Shown here: positions 49,273-60,721 of the stretch, one piece after another | Layout of the letters: each line of letters begins with the position of its first letter | Position numbering within the stretch: position 1 is the first letter of the stretch | Translations under genes and position numbers: made by a program | The notes under the pieces: model-generated | Told to the model about the DNA's origin: nothing | Databases searched by the model: none | Seen by the model: only the letters and a program-made list of their open reading frames with translations | Assembly: GCF_013368755.1 (NCBI RefSeq) | Contig: NC_049563.1 | Coordinates: 2,790,001 to 2,854,000 of the forward strand | Direction: 5' to 3' | From: Talaromyces rugulosus | Taxonomy: Eukaryota > Ascomycota > Eurotiomycetes > Eurotiales > Trichocomaceae | DNA: 64,000 bases

Positions 49273-51622
49273 CTCGAGCGGGTTCTAAGCTTTATATCAG
49301 TTCGACCACATTTTCCTTTATCTAATTTTTCTTTCTTTATCTAATTCTTTCTTTCTCGACTCTACCTGAGTATCGAATCATTCATTTCACCTCCCCTTTG
49401 ATATTACCGCCAGCAGCCACTTCTAAGAACCTCCATCTATGGACAATTTGTGGAATCGCACAGGTCAATTAAAAAGATAGAAACAATATACAAATCACAG
49501 TACTATTATGAATAAATATTTGTATTAAGACCCCTCTACACCTAAAACAAAAATAATATTACAAAAAAGTAACTTCTTACTCTATTACCCCCTAATCCCA
49601 GGATGTAAACCTAAAATGTAAATTGATGATAAGCTTGTATAAGGCCTGATTAATCTCCTTGGTTATTGTACTCTTTGGGTCTATTTTCCTATCCAATACT
49701 ATTATATCTAATAACTTGCAGCTGGTAGAATACTAGGCTAAGTCCGTAGGCTGTTTGTCATACGTATTATATTACTTTAATAAATCAATTCACCTGTATA
49801 AAGAGTATCGTATAGCCCATTCTATAAACCTTTGAATAATTCAAAATGTTTCTATGTGATCGACTATAGAGTATAAAAATTTTTTTAGTATTGATATTTC
49901 TAGTAAGTATAGACTGATAGAGCTGATCAATTTTTCTATATTAAGAAAAGTCTAGATCTTTTTACTCGCTTGACTCGCTTGACATGCTTTATAGTATGGA
50001 TGCAGTCTCTACTGTCCATGCTTCTTGTATATATGGAGTCTTGTTTTATATTATGCTATCGTACATATTAGATGATGAGTAGAAGCTGTATTGATATAGC
50101 TGGTTATGCTAGAAGCTTGTTCTAACCAGCCATGTAGGTTTTACAGACTTGACAAGAAGACCCTGTCCAATGGAATCATTGATAGGCGGTGGTTCGCATC
50201 CAGGTTGTTGTCTGAGGCGGACCTCGTCATACAGGGAAGCATTCTGTTAATGCCACATCGTCGTGGGTTTGTCTGTAGTTAGAATTAACTATCGATCTTC
50301 GAGTAGGTGTAGGTGCTGACAATTTATGACAATGGATATGTTTTCTACCGTCTGTGATAGTGACGGTATTCAGATCGCACTTGAAAAACAGCTTCAGTGT
50401 CTGCAATACTGGTATGTGTTGAGGTGGGTTTAATAGAGAATTAGTCCCAAGTAGAAGAAATATAAGTGTTTTCAGGCTCTTAATATCTGACCGACGTTTA
50501 TAAATAACTAAAATAAGCTAGAATTTTGAATAATCTCACTATATACTTAACCTAGCGTCATTAAATCAATAAATTTTCTCGGTCCTTCGCAATATTCTCA
50601 TTGTTTCTGGAATGCTTAGCTCTGGTAATTCGATAAGAAGAGCCCAGTAAAAATGATAATAAATCTCTATCTTAATTGCTTTCTTATTATCAGCTATTAC
50701 ATAATAAATGAGAAAGAGAGAGATAAGATGTATATAATAGTTAAATATCAAGATTCCAGTAAAAATCAAAAACAAGTTTTAAAGCTATAACTGTAATATA
50801 TAAATTTTTAAGATATAAATTCTTTATTTCTTTACCAGCCAACAGTTTATATAGTGTAGTGGAATATGTGTAAGCTCAATTGGATGAGTGAGTGAGGCAG
50901 TGGGAGACGCGGACTCTGGAATTCGGGTTCAAATTGCACACAACGTGCAAACCGTTCAAGAAAACAGTAAACAACCGTATATATGCAAAATCATATAGAA
51001 GATCAAGTCAATCCGTTCACTTTTTTCTCATAAGAGCTGTCTATCTGTATTCTATGGGAAAGCAATAACAAACTGCTTGAGAAAAGAGAGTCTCCAGGCC
51101 GCCATGAGGTGGGAAGCCACCACGATAGATACTACTACAAAGATATAAAATGTGAATAATCATTAATATCAAATCAAAAATTCCTTAGATATTATATAGA
51201 ATTTCACATCTACCTGTAATAAAGCGATCATAATCTTCCTTAATTAAGTTACAGCCTAATAATGCCAGTTAAAATACTACATATAGATATATATATAAAC
51301 CAGACTAACATAAACAAACTCAATACCAACGTTTTAGGTCAACATCTCTACATCTATTCATGTCAAAATCCTGACACTATTACCCATCAGACGTGTGGCG
51401 GCTAATTCTAAAGCGCAAGTGATCGCACTTCTAAATCCAATGACTCTATGCTAAGGGCAAATGGCAAGTATAAGCGAGTGCCAAAGAAGGCCACGTCAGC
51501 CCGACTCATACGCGGGCATTCCCGGAATAGTCAGGCCTATGGTGGCAAGTGGTTCGTTGTAGGAATTGGAGCAAAAAAATAAAAATAAAAAAAATAAGAG
51601 AACGGGTGAGCGAGAGCAAAAA
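49273..51622. other. AT-rich gene-poor island, right part
   Basis: This is 2.35 kb with no protein-coding gene seen. It is AT-rich, with decayed-repeat character. It contains the tRNA-like relic at 50871-50936 and ends at the 5S rRNA terminator. Confidence 0.55.
50871..50936 (+). repeat. tRNA-like / SINE-like pol III relic (A and B boxes)
   Basis: A box-A-like TAAGCTCAATTGG (50871-50883) is followed 43 nt later by a box-B-like GGTTCAAATTG (50926-50936), the spacing found in tRNA genes and tRNA-derived SINEs. No cloverleaf can be closed: the T-stem does not pair and no acceptor stem is evident. I read it as a degraded tRNA or SINE head. Confidence 0.35.
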
Positions 51623-51741
51623 ACATACAACAGCTGGGATTCGCTGGTGGTCACCCACCCAACTACTAACCAGCCGGCGTGTGGCTTAAGTACGGCTGAG
51701 CGGACGGGAAGCCCTGTTTTCCACACCCTATGGTCGTATGT
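51623..51741 (-). rRNA. 5S ribosomal RNA gene (119 nt)
   Basis: Read on the minus strand the gene begins ACATACGACCATAGGGTG and ends GTTGTATGT, and these ends pair as helix I. Internal landmarks of fungal 5S rRNA are present: GGAAAACAGGGCTTCCCGTC (helix III region), CCGCTCAGCCGTACTTAAGC, and the box C/helix IV region GGGTGGGTGACCACCAGCG. A run of T residues follows directly (positions 51622-51617), as required for pol III termination. Compared with the Eurotiales consensus I remember, two dinucleotides appear changed (CTGG where I expect GAGG, and CCCAGC where I expect CCCTTC), so it is either a variant or an early pseudogene. Dispersed single 5S genes are usual in these fungi. Confidence 0.9.
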
Positions 51742-51921
51742 ACCAGCTAGATGGATTTAATGATTTATATAGAAAGCTTCCGTATCGATTTCAGTGAGCA
51801 AGTGGGTGAGATTCATCCCCTCAGCTGCTCTGCAGTATATTATCATTGGCTTGATATCTTGACATATCCACAGACGCATGTTAAACAGGGCTGAAAGATT
51901 TTGAGTGATGACTAGCCTATT

Positions 51922-54537
51922 TCACTTGTCACCCAAGACAAACATCCCTCCGATCCAGCCATAGGCCCTATTAAGCCTACGGCCATACCGTCGGGCAGTG
52001 GTAAAGGGCAACTTCCCCCGTGGATGGGGCTCGTGGAATTGAATGTTTCTCTCAATATCCATCCGGCTAGGCTGGAACTGCCAGACAGAGCCATATAGCT
52101 TCATGGCCGTAAAGCCAACTGAAGTCATGGCATGCAAAAAATCATTCCACGGGACTTCGCCCGGTGAGGAGGTCACAGCAGGGTTGAAGAAGATGACCCG
52201 GAAGACCTTGAGAGCACGCGCATCAACGGGAAATATACGCTGGCGATCAGCAGGATTGGGCTGCAGAACCATTTCAGCTTCAGTAACAGGTTCCGGTCGT
52301 GCTGTTCCGCGGGTTTTGGCCTTGGTCTTGGGCTGTGCGACGTCGAGTGTTCTTGCCGAAATGCCAGAATAGACCTGAGATATTGGTTGGTATGACGCAT
52401 AAAGATCAACCTCGCCTGCTTTGTCCTGTGCGGGTACTAGAGGTGTGGCCTTTTCCGGTTCAACCCACTCTAGAGTGCGCTGCAAGATGCGTGGTTGGGA
52501 GAGGAAGTTCCGAATAGCTGTGCCAGGCAAATCACCGGCTTTGGCGAACATAACCTGATCAATGCCGGCCCAGAAAGCATCCAGATGACCTTCAGCCTTG
52601 CGCAGCGCCTCCACGTTCTCCTTGGTACGGCGTTTCGCAACAGGATAGGAAAATTTACCACCTGAAGGCTCTCCGAGGCTAGCAACTTTATTTAAGGTAC
52701 TTTTATCACTAAGAACGGCGATAATCCGGGCCCATGGCTCCGCCCGCTTCGCAAATTCCTGCTTAAGGTCGTCATCACGTTCAGCAAACTCGGATTCCCA
52801 GCTTCGGGCCCATGGCTGATAAAGGTTCAGCTGGTTTAGACACTGGGCGATGATAGAGAGGTCACCGACTACCGTGGTGATATATGAAGAGAGAAGTTCC
52901 CCCGCGCGTGTCTCTGATTGAAGCAGTCGCTCTAGCTCGTCCACAATCACAGGCATGCGAATAAGAAACAAATCCATACCGTCCTCCCATAGGGTGCGAA
53001 GCAACCAAATCAAATGATTCTCCACCTTGTCCATCTGGATGCCGGGTTTGAGCACAGTCGAAATCTTGGTTGAATCGGTGCTGGATGGTGGGTGGCGAGC
53101 AAAGAGCCTTCGCAAGGGTGGCGATGCCACAGCTGCAGTCTTGAGAGTAGCCAGTGGACCTTTGGCCGCTTGATTGACATGGTGATGGAATCGGAGTAAG
53201 GCCTCTAGATACTCCTCGGGTAAATCTTCCGATGGTGATATATCATCGGCATACTTCTGTTGCAATGTGACCAACTTCTTGGCCTGGCTATTAAGTTCAG
53301 AGAAAACCTCTAGCTCGAGGTACGCTTCCGATACGACAGAGCCAATGATGCGCCCCCAGAGAATTTCTTCCCGACCACGGCTGAATACTGGATGCTCATT
53401 ACCATAGATGTCCTTCAAAATCTCCTGGCGGTGATCCTTGGCCTCAAGAAGAGTCCTAGAGAAATAGTCAGGATCCTCCCGCAAAGCCCACAGGTGATCT
53501 TCTGCAGCAAATGCCCTCGCGCTTAGCAGCGACTCAACGTAATGAAGATCGAGCCGTGCTGGAAGGCGATATGGAGCTTCTGCAGCCATCACACCCAGAG
53601 ACTCGAAGCCACTTATCTCATTTTCGCGCTTGAGCTGCGGTTCTGGCAGAACAGAGAAGGAGTCGGTGGTTAGGGTGGACTCCGGAATGTCATGCAGAAT
53701 TTGCAGACAGCATTGAACAAGAAAATCCGACAGTCGTTCCTGTGCCTCCAGTATCGATAGGCCCTCCCCAGGCAGGAATTGCGTTAGCTTGTGCATCCAG
53801 TCGAAGGCGTCTGGATGTTCCGTCCACGCCACGAGTTTACCATACTCCCGAGTATTTTCGGTCACACCGTTCAGAACCATCACATGCTCGTTCAGGTAAA
53901 TGTGCATAATTGCCTCCGTGACCAAACCTAAATGCATGGCATCGACGTCGGCCGCAGCAAAATGTGAAGGATGATGGCGGCCTCGGGCGTTCAGGAGCAA
54001 GGGCAGCGCCTTGGTGTTCAGGAGATCCTCTTGGTTGATGTACGGCCACATGAAACTTTCCCGATATTTGGTCCCCTGATGACGGTCTCGCCGTGACTCC
54101 TTCCGAAAAGCATCAAAGTCGGGACGATGGACTGCAGGCATATTGGGCCAGGCATTCAGCAGGATCTTTAACCTCTGCTGCCGCGTTTTTTTGGACCATC
54201 GCTTCCAAATTGTAGCCTCATGGCGCTTGAGAATCTCATGCAAGGTCTCGAAGCTAGTAAATATTTTGTCTGACCTGGCTGTGGCTTCTCGCCGCACGTC
54301 TGCCGGAGACTTTAACTCCGGGATAGGCCTGTCACCAAGAATAATTTTGGCAAAAGATGCAGGATCATTCCAATCTATGCTGTCTAAATCCAAACGGGGG
54401 GCATCACGAACGGCTGCACTAGGCTTGAAAGAGTCGAACTGATGGTCCGGCCTAGGTTCCATGTCTGCTCGGATCGCCTGTTGAACGGAGTGGTCCAAGG
54501 CTGAGAACCTGAATTTTGACGTCGTCCAGCTCAGCAC
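51922..54537 (-). CDS. Large Ipa-like fungal protein of unknown function (871 aa, intronless)
   Basis: This is a long uninterrupted frame with coding character. I recognise it only as a member of the fungus-specific family often labelled 'Ipa protein', which occurs in multiple divergent copies in moulds. The C-terminal 100 residues are the most conserved-looking: VPWNDFLHAMTSVGF, LYGSVWQFQPSRMD, IQFHEPHPRGKLPF and ARRYGRRLNRAYGWIGGMF. That block resembles a small HicA-like alpha/beta domain (GFxxxxxxGSxxxF, then HEPHP). The N-terminal part is helical, with HPSHFAAADVDAMHLG. No signal peptide or membrane segment is seen. It borders the AT-rich island. Function is unknown. Confidence 0.8.
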   Translation of the reverse strand: MLSWTTSKFRFSALDHSVQQAIRADMEPRPDHQFDSFKPSAAVRDAPRLDLDSIDWNDPASFAKIILGDRPIPELKSPADVRREATARSDKIFTSFETLHEILKRHEATIWKRWSKKTRQQRLKILLNAWPNMPAVHRPDFDAFRKESRRDRHQGTKYRESFMWPYINQEDLLNTKALPLLLNARGRHHPSHFAAADVDAMHLGLVTEAIMHIYLNEHVMVLNGVTENTREYGKLVAWTEHPDAFDWMHKLTQFLPGEGLSILEAQERLSDFLVQCCLQILHDIPESTLTTDSFSVLPEPQLKRENEISGFESLGVMAAEAPYRLPARLDLHYVESLLSARAFAAEDHLWALREDPDYFSRTLLEAKDHRQEILKDIYGNEHPVFSRGREEILWGRIIGSVVSEAYLELEVFSELNSQAKKLVTLQQKYADDISPSEDLPEEYLEALLRFHHHVNQAAKGPLATLKTAAVASPPLRRLFARHPPSSTDSTKISTVLKPGIQMDKVENHLIWLLRTLWEDGMDLFLIRMPVIVDELERLLQSETRAGELLSSYITTVVGDLSIIAQCLNQLNLYQPWARSWESEFAERDDDLKQEFAKRAEPWARIIAVLSDKSTLNKVASLGEPSGGKFSYPVAKRRTKENVEALRKAEGHLDAFWAGIDQVMFAKAGDLPGTAIRNFLSQPRILQRTLEWVEPEKATPLVPAQDKAGEVDLYASYQPISQVYSGISARTLDVAQPKTKAKTRGTARPEPVTEAEMVLQPNPADRQRIFPVDARALKVFRVIFFNPAVTSSPGEVPWNDFLHAMTSVGFTAMKLYGSVWQFQPSRMDIERNIQFHEPHPRGKLPFTTARRYGRRLNRAYGWIGGMFVLGDK

Positions 54538-54905
54538 TGGTATTCAATGTGTAGATGATGGAAAAGAGAAGACAAATGGTACCCGCGCAGGGTGGATAAA
54601 TGGTTATTCCCAAAGCCGAATGGCTTCAGGTGTATGTAAGCGAGAATAAGATAACAGGTCCAAATGTTGGTAAAAGTACACAATCTGCGAGCTGTTTTGA
54701 CAAAGAAAGTCTATATTTCGTGTAGAAAAAAGCGCTCATTTCTCGTAGGTAATCACTGATAATATTTGAAAGTAAGTTCTATAAGGTTGAAAATAGACCA
54801 TAGATCAAGCCCCGCACATGAAACGGGCAAAGGCAAGGCGCGGGGTTGGATTTTATATCATTTATACTATCATCATAGACTACACCATAGTCAACTTCCA
54901 AATGC
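54538..54905. other. Intergenic, Ipa-like gene promoter and HBS1 3' region
   Basis: This is 368 bp. The Ipa-like gene starts just left of it and HBS1 ends just right of it, both on the minus strand. Nothing else is seen. Confidence 0.55.
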
Positions 54906-57668
54906 CTATTCGAGCAACCCCGCCGCCACAGTTTCTCCAGCCGCGCGGAGCACGATTCGTCCAGGCGCCTCAAGAGGAACTGGCTGGTCTATCTCCACCA
55001 CAATCCTTGCAACTGTTCCCGGAGAAACGATCTTTGGCTTCTTCTTTATCGCGGCTCCTGAGCCCTTGTCTAATGTGGCCACCAGCCGACTAATGCGACC
55101 CGATACGTGTAGGCGGCCTCGGTGCACGTCTACCTGCATTGGCATCAGGTGATCAAATGCCAACACCTTGGTAGTGAATGTTCGTATATTTTGAATTGGC
55201 GAGGCAGGACTGCAGACAATATCGCCCGATCTCAGATGAGCGGGGTCAATATTCGCAAGATGAATGGTGACGTTTTGTCCTGCGACAGCCCAGTCACTGG
55301 GTTCTCCATCCTTTTCTAAACCTTTGATCAAAGCTGACTCGCCGCTGGGCATAACCACAAGCGGATCTCCTACTTGAAAGCTACCGGCATCAATGCGTCC
55401 TGAGATTGAGAGCGGATTCTGGACGCCTCCGCGAAACACGTCACCAATTGTCATGCGCAGGGGCTTGTCAAGCGCATGGGAGAAAGGCTCCGATGTCTCG
55501 AGTTCGTCGATAAGAAGAGAGCCCTTATACCAAGAGGCGTTCGGATCATTGCTGCTTTTGGTGATGTTGTCACCATGATAACCCGAACAAGGAACAAATG
55601 ATAAATTTTTGGCTTGGAACCCTGCTGTTGTGAGGAAAGATGAGATCTGTTGTTCAATCTCATCGAATCGGTCTTTAGACCAGGATACTGAATCCATTTT
55701 GTTGACCGCAACCACTACTTTCTGGACACCCATGCTTCGGACTAGGAGCGCATGCTCCTTGGTTTGACCTTTCAACCCAGACTCGAAATTTCCAGTTCCT
55801 GCGTCGATTACAAGTACAGCAAAATCTGCTTGGCTAGCCCCAGCAATCATGTTCGGTATAAAGTCGCGGTGACCCGGCGCGTCAACAATCGTAAATTGTG
55901 TTTTATCGGTCTCAAATTTGTTTGTTGCAATGTCAATGGTCACGCCTCGGGCACGCTCTTCCGAACCCTGGTCCAACACCCATGCGAAAGCAAACGAACC
56001 TTTACCAATATTCTCAGCCTCACGACGATATCTATCCATCGTTCTCTGATCAATTGCATTCAAGTCGGCGAGTAAACGCCCCATAAGCGTGCTCTTTCCA
56101 GCATCTACATGGCCTGTCATGCAATATTCGTCAATAAATGAACGATCACTAGAATCCAGTCATAAAATAGTCTTACCAATAACCACAAAATTGGCCGCCT
56201 TTTTCTGGTGTGACTTTTCGTATTCTGCTAAAACGTTGAGATTCTTGCTTTTCACCTTGACTGGTTCTTCCACGCTGAGTGCTTTCATGCCACCCGATAT
56301 ATCACTTGGATTCTTCTTAGCACCAGAACCTTTTGATGATGCAGCCTGCTTTGATTTGAGGCCTGGTCATTTGTCAATGGGCGCCCGGGTCATCTCATTC
56401 TTCGAATAGGCAAACCTTTGGATGCACTCTGCGCATTGATCACGACGTCATCGGGACTGGGTCCTACAAAGTCAAAAGCTTCAGTAAAGTCCTGTCCGTA
56501 AACTTGCATGACATCAAATTTGTTGCTTCTTAGGTGGCCAGGCTCAGATGTCGAAAGATAGTTTCCGTCTCCGACAATCGCGGTTGCAAAAGTTGAAGGG
56601 GGTGCACGCAAATTAGCACTTTCTTCCGGTTGCTGTTGTGGCGGCTTCGGTGCAGGCCTGTCCGTGTCCACGGATGGCCGTGAAACCGTTTCTTCGCTAT
56701 GATCCTGAGCAACGGGGGCGCTCCTTGGTTTTGAAAGGCGGCTTCCCAGACGACTCTCCTTGCTGAGCGCCGAAATTCCTCCCGCCTTTTCGGGCACCTT
56801 GGTAGAAGTGACAGCTAATCGTTCTGCCAACGAGCGTTGCGCCGACCTTTTTTCAGTTTGCTCTGTGTTTGATGGTTGTTCGGGTGCAGCGGATGATTTC
56901 TCGCTGTCTTTCTTTTTCCGTGCTGCAGCAAGAGCAGCTAACTTAGACATCTTGCCTTCCGGAGCACCCCCGAGCAAGCCCAGTCGCGGATATAATGGTT
57001 CCACTATAATGTCTGCCTTTCGATCCAGCGGAATGTTCAACCAAGGTGCATCACGAAAGAACTCGGCGGCTGAAAAGGGTACCGGACAAGAAGAATATTG
57101 TGCAATATCCACAGGATATACTGGAAGTGATAGGTCTGTTAGAAAAAATTCCGACTTGCAGAGACGAAGTCAGTGGAAAAGTCAAAGCAAGCAAAAGGCC
57201 AATACCTACATAATTTTACTGGATTGGACGCATGAAACTTGTTGTCCGGAGGGATCTGAGCCCGGCCATCCTTCAAGTATGGTGCAGAAAAACACATGGA
57301 GTTGAACGAACAAAGAAAGACTTACCCCCTCCTATCTTCGGCTTCGTAGTAGGCGCCGTTTCCTTCTTGGTCTCCTTCACCTTTTTACCTAGCAAAATAA
57401 ACCGCATTAGTGGTGTACACACTAAATCCGTGTATATAATCATACCACGCAGGTAGTTCACCGATTTCGGTACATCGTTGTAGTAATGCCAGAGGGCTTC
57501 TTGAACCTCCTCTCGCGACGCGGTCACCGGCGGCTGTCCGGTGTGAAGCTCGTTGAGCACCTCATTTGTGTATGCCTCCAGTTGTTCTTGCTCTTCGGGG
57601 TCTGCTTCGTCGTATTCTTCATCGAAATCATCGTCGTATTCGAGTGACTTGACTCGATGGCGCGACAT
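54906..57668 (-). CDS. hbs1: HBS1-type translational GTPase, ribosome rescue (about 794 aa)
   Basis: This is an eRF3/EF-1alpha-family GTPase that works with Dom34 to free stalled ribosomes in no-go and non-stop mRNA decay. Exons on the minus strand are 57668-57446, 57388-57326, 57120-56416, 56362-56177 and 56113-54906. The HBS1 N-terminal domain has an acidic start (DDDFDEEYDEADPEE) and EEVQEALWHYYNDVPKSVNYL. Exon 3 carries a Ski7-like motif FFRDAPWLNIPLDR and a KMSKLAALAAARKKK segment. GTPase motifs are GHVDAGKST, DAPGHRDFIPNM, NKMDSVSW and SGYHGDN. The beta-barrel domains follow. The intron 57121-57325 is 205 bp, far longer than the others, and may allow alternative splicing between HBS1- and Ski7-like products. 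Confidence 0.9.
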
Positions 57669-58520
57669 CGTTTACGGCACACGCGGGGCACTTGAGGCGG
57701 GGGAGTTGAATATCACAACGATCGGGTTCAGGCGAATATCGATACAAGTTTATCGGCGTGTCCCTAGTCTTTGGGCAGCCTGGGTGCAGTAAATCGGGTT
57801 ATATTCGGGCGTCGATGTCGTGTGAAGAGTGATGCTAAGGAGAGAAACAATATGTTGACGATTCATTGTGTTTGGTGTTGCGGAAGGCACGAAGCTTGGC
57901 ACTCCCCGCCCACGTCATGATGGAAGCTGAGGCTCACAACTAACGCAGACTGCTTGCTCTTTTCATTTTGTCAAACCACTAATTGTTCTGATTTTTGACG
58001 AGCTCAATTAACAATGCCGTCTCATCATTCTTTATCTTCTAATTAGATACGACAAGTCAATTATTTAACCATGGTTCTTCCAGAATGCCAAGGGCCATCT
58101 TCGGCCTTTATCAACAAGCTAACTGGAACTGGCAGCTGGAATAATAGCAGCTGAAGACTAAGTCAGTAGAAGCCCAGGATTAGGCAGCTAATTATGCTCA
58201 ATGGTCCAAGTCGGAACGCCATTTGTGATCCTATGCGCTAAACTCAGGCCCTGGGCGCTGTTTGGTTACATCGACTGATTTTCCTACGCCGGATGGAGAA
58301 GCAGACCCCATCCTTCGCCGCCTCACCAATCAAATAATCATGATCAATCGAAATCTTAAATGGCAAGCTAGTCTAAATAATGGCGAGCTCCGGGGCCTCG
58401 TTCTCGCCATGGAGCGTGAAGTTGCTTTTATTTAATCCTATGTCGCCCCCTCCCAACACGGCGTCGACCGTGATCCTTTTTCCCAACACAGACGTTTAGG
58501 GTCTTCGAAGACAAGTCACT
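57669..58520. other. Divergent intergenic region, HBS1 / peptidase
   Basis: This is about 0.85 kb without a supported gene. It holds the HBS1 and tripeptidyl-peptidase upstream regions. Confidence 0.6.
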
Positions 58521-60444
58521 ATGAAGTTCTCGCGGTCTGTAGCTCTGCTCGCTTGGGCAGTCCCTGCATTGGGCTCTACCTATCAGGTGAAGGAGACTCA
58601 TTTTGTGCCTCGTGGCTGGAATGCCGTTGGTTCTGCTCCTGAAGACCACCGCATTGAGCTTCATTTTGCGTTGAAGCAAAGTCGCTTCGACGAGTTGGAG
58701 AAAAGTTTATATGATGGTAAGGGGAATCTTGTGTCACCCGTATTTCGCAGTTGACTAACATCTGTCATATAGTCTCCTCGCCGGGACATCCTCGGTATAG
58801 ACAGCATCTCAGCCAGGAAGAGGTCCATGAATTAGTGAAGCCTACAGATGAAACTCTCGGCCTAGTTGAGGAGTGGCTTGGCAGCCATGGCGTAGATGTC
58901 CATGGCCTCGACTATACTCCCTCCAAGGACTGGTTTACTGTTACTCTTCCTGTCGACACTGTTGAACGCCTTCTGAACACCAAGTACTCTGTTTATGAGC
59001 ATGAGGATGGAACCCAACTGGTTCGCACACCCAAGTGGTCCTTGCCTGAACACCTCCACGACCATATCGAGTCAATCCAGCCGACTACTTCTTTCTTCCG
59101 TCCTCGTAAGGAAGGACGGCAATTCAAGATTGCCGATGAGCTAGCATCGTTTTCCGCAAATGCCATTGCAGAAGCACAAGTCGAGAACCCAACTGTCGAC
59201 ACTGTCTGCAATGCCACTGCGGTTACACCGCTCTGCCTTCGTACTCTTTATGGCACCGTTGACTACACTATCCAGGCCCACGGTAAGAACAAGATTGCCA
59301 TCAACAATTTCTTGAACGAGACAGCCAACCACTCGGACGTCAACATTTTCATCAACACTTATAGGCCAGAAGCCAAGGGGTTCAACTTTACCACTTTCAT
59401 TGTCAACCATGGAGATGACCAGCAAACTCCTGATACTCCAGAGCAACTCGAAGACGGCAAGGATATCGAGGCCAACCTTGACGCCGAGACTATCATTGGC
59501 ATCTCGTATCCCACCAAACTGTATACGTACAACACAGCTGGAACCCCTCCATGGAAGCCATCCGCAGGAAGTGATAGCGACACAAATGAACCCTATGCTC
59601 TTTGGCTGAAATATGTCTCGAGCCAGTCAGACGACGTCCTGCCCCAGACCATCTCCACCTCTTATGGCGACGAAGAGCAAACCGTTCCACGATCGTACGC
59701 TCACTCGGTATGCAAGCGATTTGCCGCTCTGGGAGCCCGAGGCGTCACCGTCCTTTTCGCCAGCGGCGACTCGGGCGTTGGCTCCAACGGAACTTGCGTG
59801 TCAAACGATGGCAGGAACAGGACACAGTTCATCCCAGAATTCCCCTCTAGCTGCCCATACGTCACCAGTGTAGGAGGCACCATGGACTTCAAACCCGAGG
59901 TCGTGGCCTTTAACGAGCGCAACGGCTATGTCAGCGGCGGTGGCTTTTCCAACCACTTTGAACGTCCACACTACCAAGAAAAGGCTGTCAAGGGATACGT
60001 CGAGGGGCTTGACGGTCTCCATGACGGGCTTTTCAATAAACACGGCCGCGCCTACCCCGATCTCGCCGCCCAGGGACGCGCCTTTGCCGTTGTTTGGAAC
60101 GGTTCCGTCCATGCAGTCGATGGAACCAGCGCTGCCACGCCAGCAGCAGCAGGTGTAATCACTCTGGTCAACGATGCCTTGGTTGCCGCCGGCAAGCGTC
60201 CTCTGGGATTCCTCAACCCTTGGTTGTACGCCGAGGCTCACAAGACATTCACCGATATTACCAGCGGTTCGTCCTTTGGATGCAACACTTCTGGTTTCCC
60301 GGCCCAGACGGGTTGGGATGCTGTGACTGGGTTTGGCACATTTGTAAGTCATCAACTCTGCTACATTTTTGAAAGAGAAGAAAGTTAACTGACATGTTTT
60401 TATAGAACTTTGAGGAGCTCAAGGATCTCGCTTTGTCGAAGTAG
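58521..60444 (+). CDS. Secreted sedolisin tripeptidyl-peptidase (601 aa)
   Basis: This is an acid-active serine carboxyl peptidase (MEROPS S53) that removes tripeptides from protein N termini, secreted or vacuolar. Exons are 58521-58716, 58773-60343 and 60406-60444. The signal peptide is MKFSRSVALLAWAVPALG. A pro-activation domain follows (GHPRYRQHLSQEEVHELV to FFRPR). In the catalytic domain the Glu and Asp lie in DIEANLDAETIIG, the oxyanion Asp region in LFASGDSGVGS, and the nucleophile in VDGTSAATPAAAGV. The last exon gives NFEELKDLALSK. It is close in length and sequence to Aspergillus TppA/SedB-type enzymes. Several N-glycosylation sites are present. Confidence 0.93.
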
Positions 60445-60721
60445 ACATTTGGGTGGAAGAGCACAGGTTGAACTACAGATTCTACTGTAACGACTAAAAA
60501 TAAAAGGAAATTTTTATTGTTTGGTTTATCTAATGGTCACTTCGTATCACAATGTCATCAGAGGCTGAGCTAACGCAAAGCCGTCCAAGAATGATGTTTC
60601 TCTGAACAGGAAAAAGAAAACGTAAAGCAAGTCAATAGTAAAGAATAATGAACAATGAATCATTTCAATGTTATTCCTGCTTTTTCCCAGTATATATGTA
60701 TGTATATATAGTACTACTTTC

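Noticed and set aside
50871..50936. Functional tRNA gene
   Set aside because: Acceptor and T stems do not pair; only box A/B-like elements remain.
44806..51622. CRISPR array or prokaryotic mobile element
   Set aside because: The window is fungal; no spaced identical repeats or bacterial-type genes are present.
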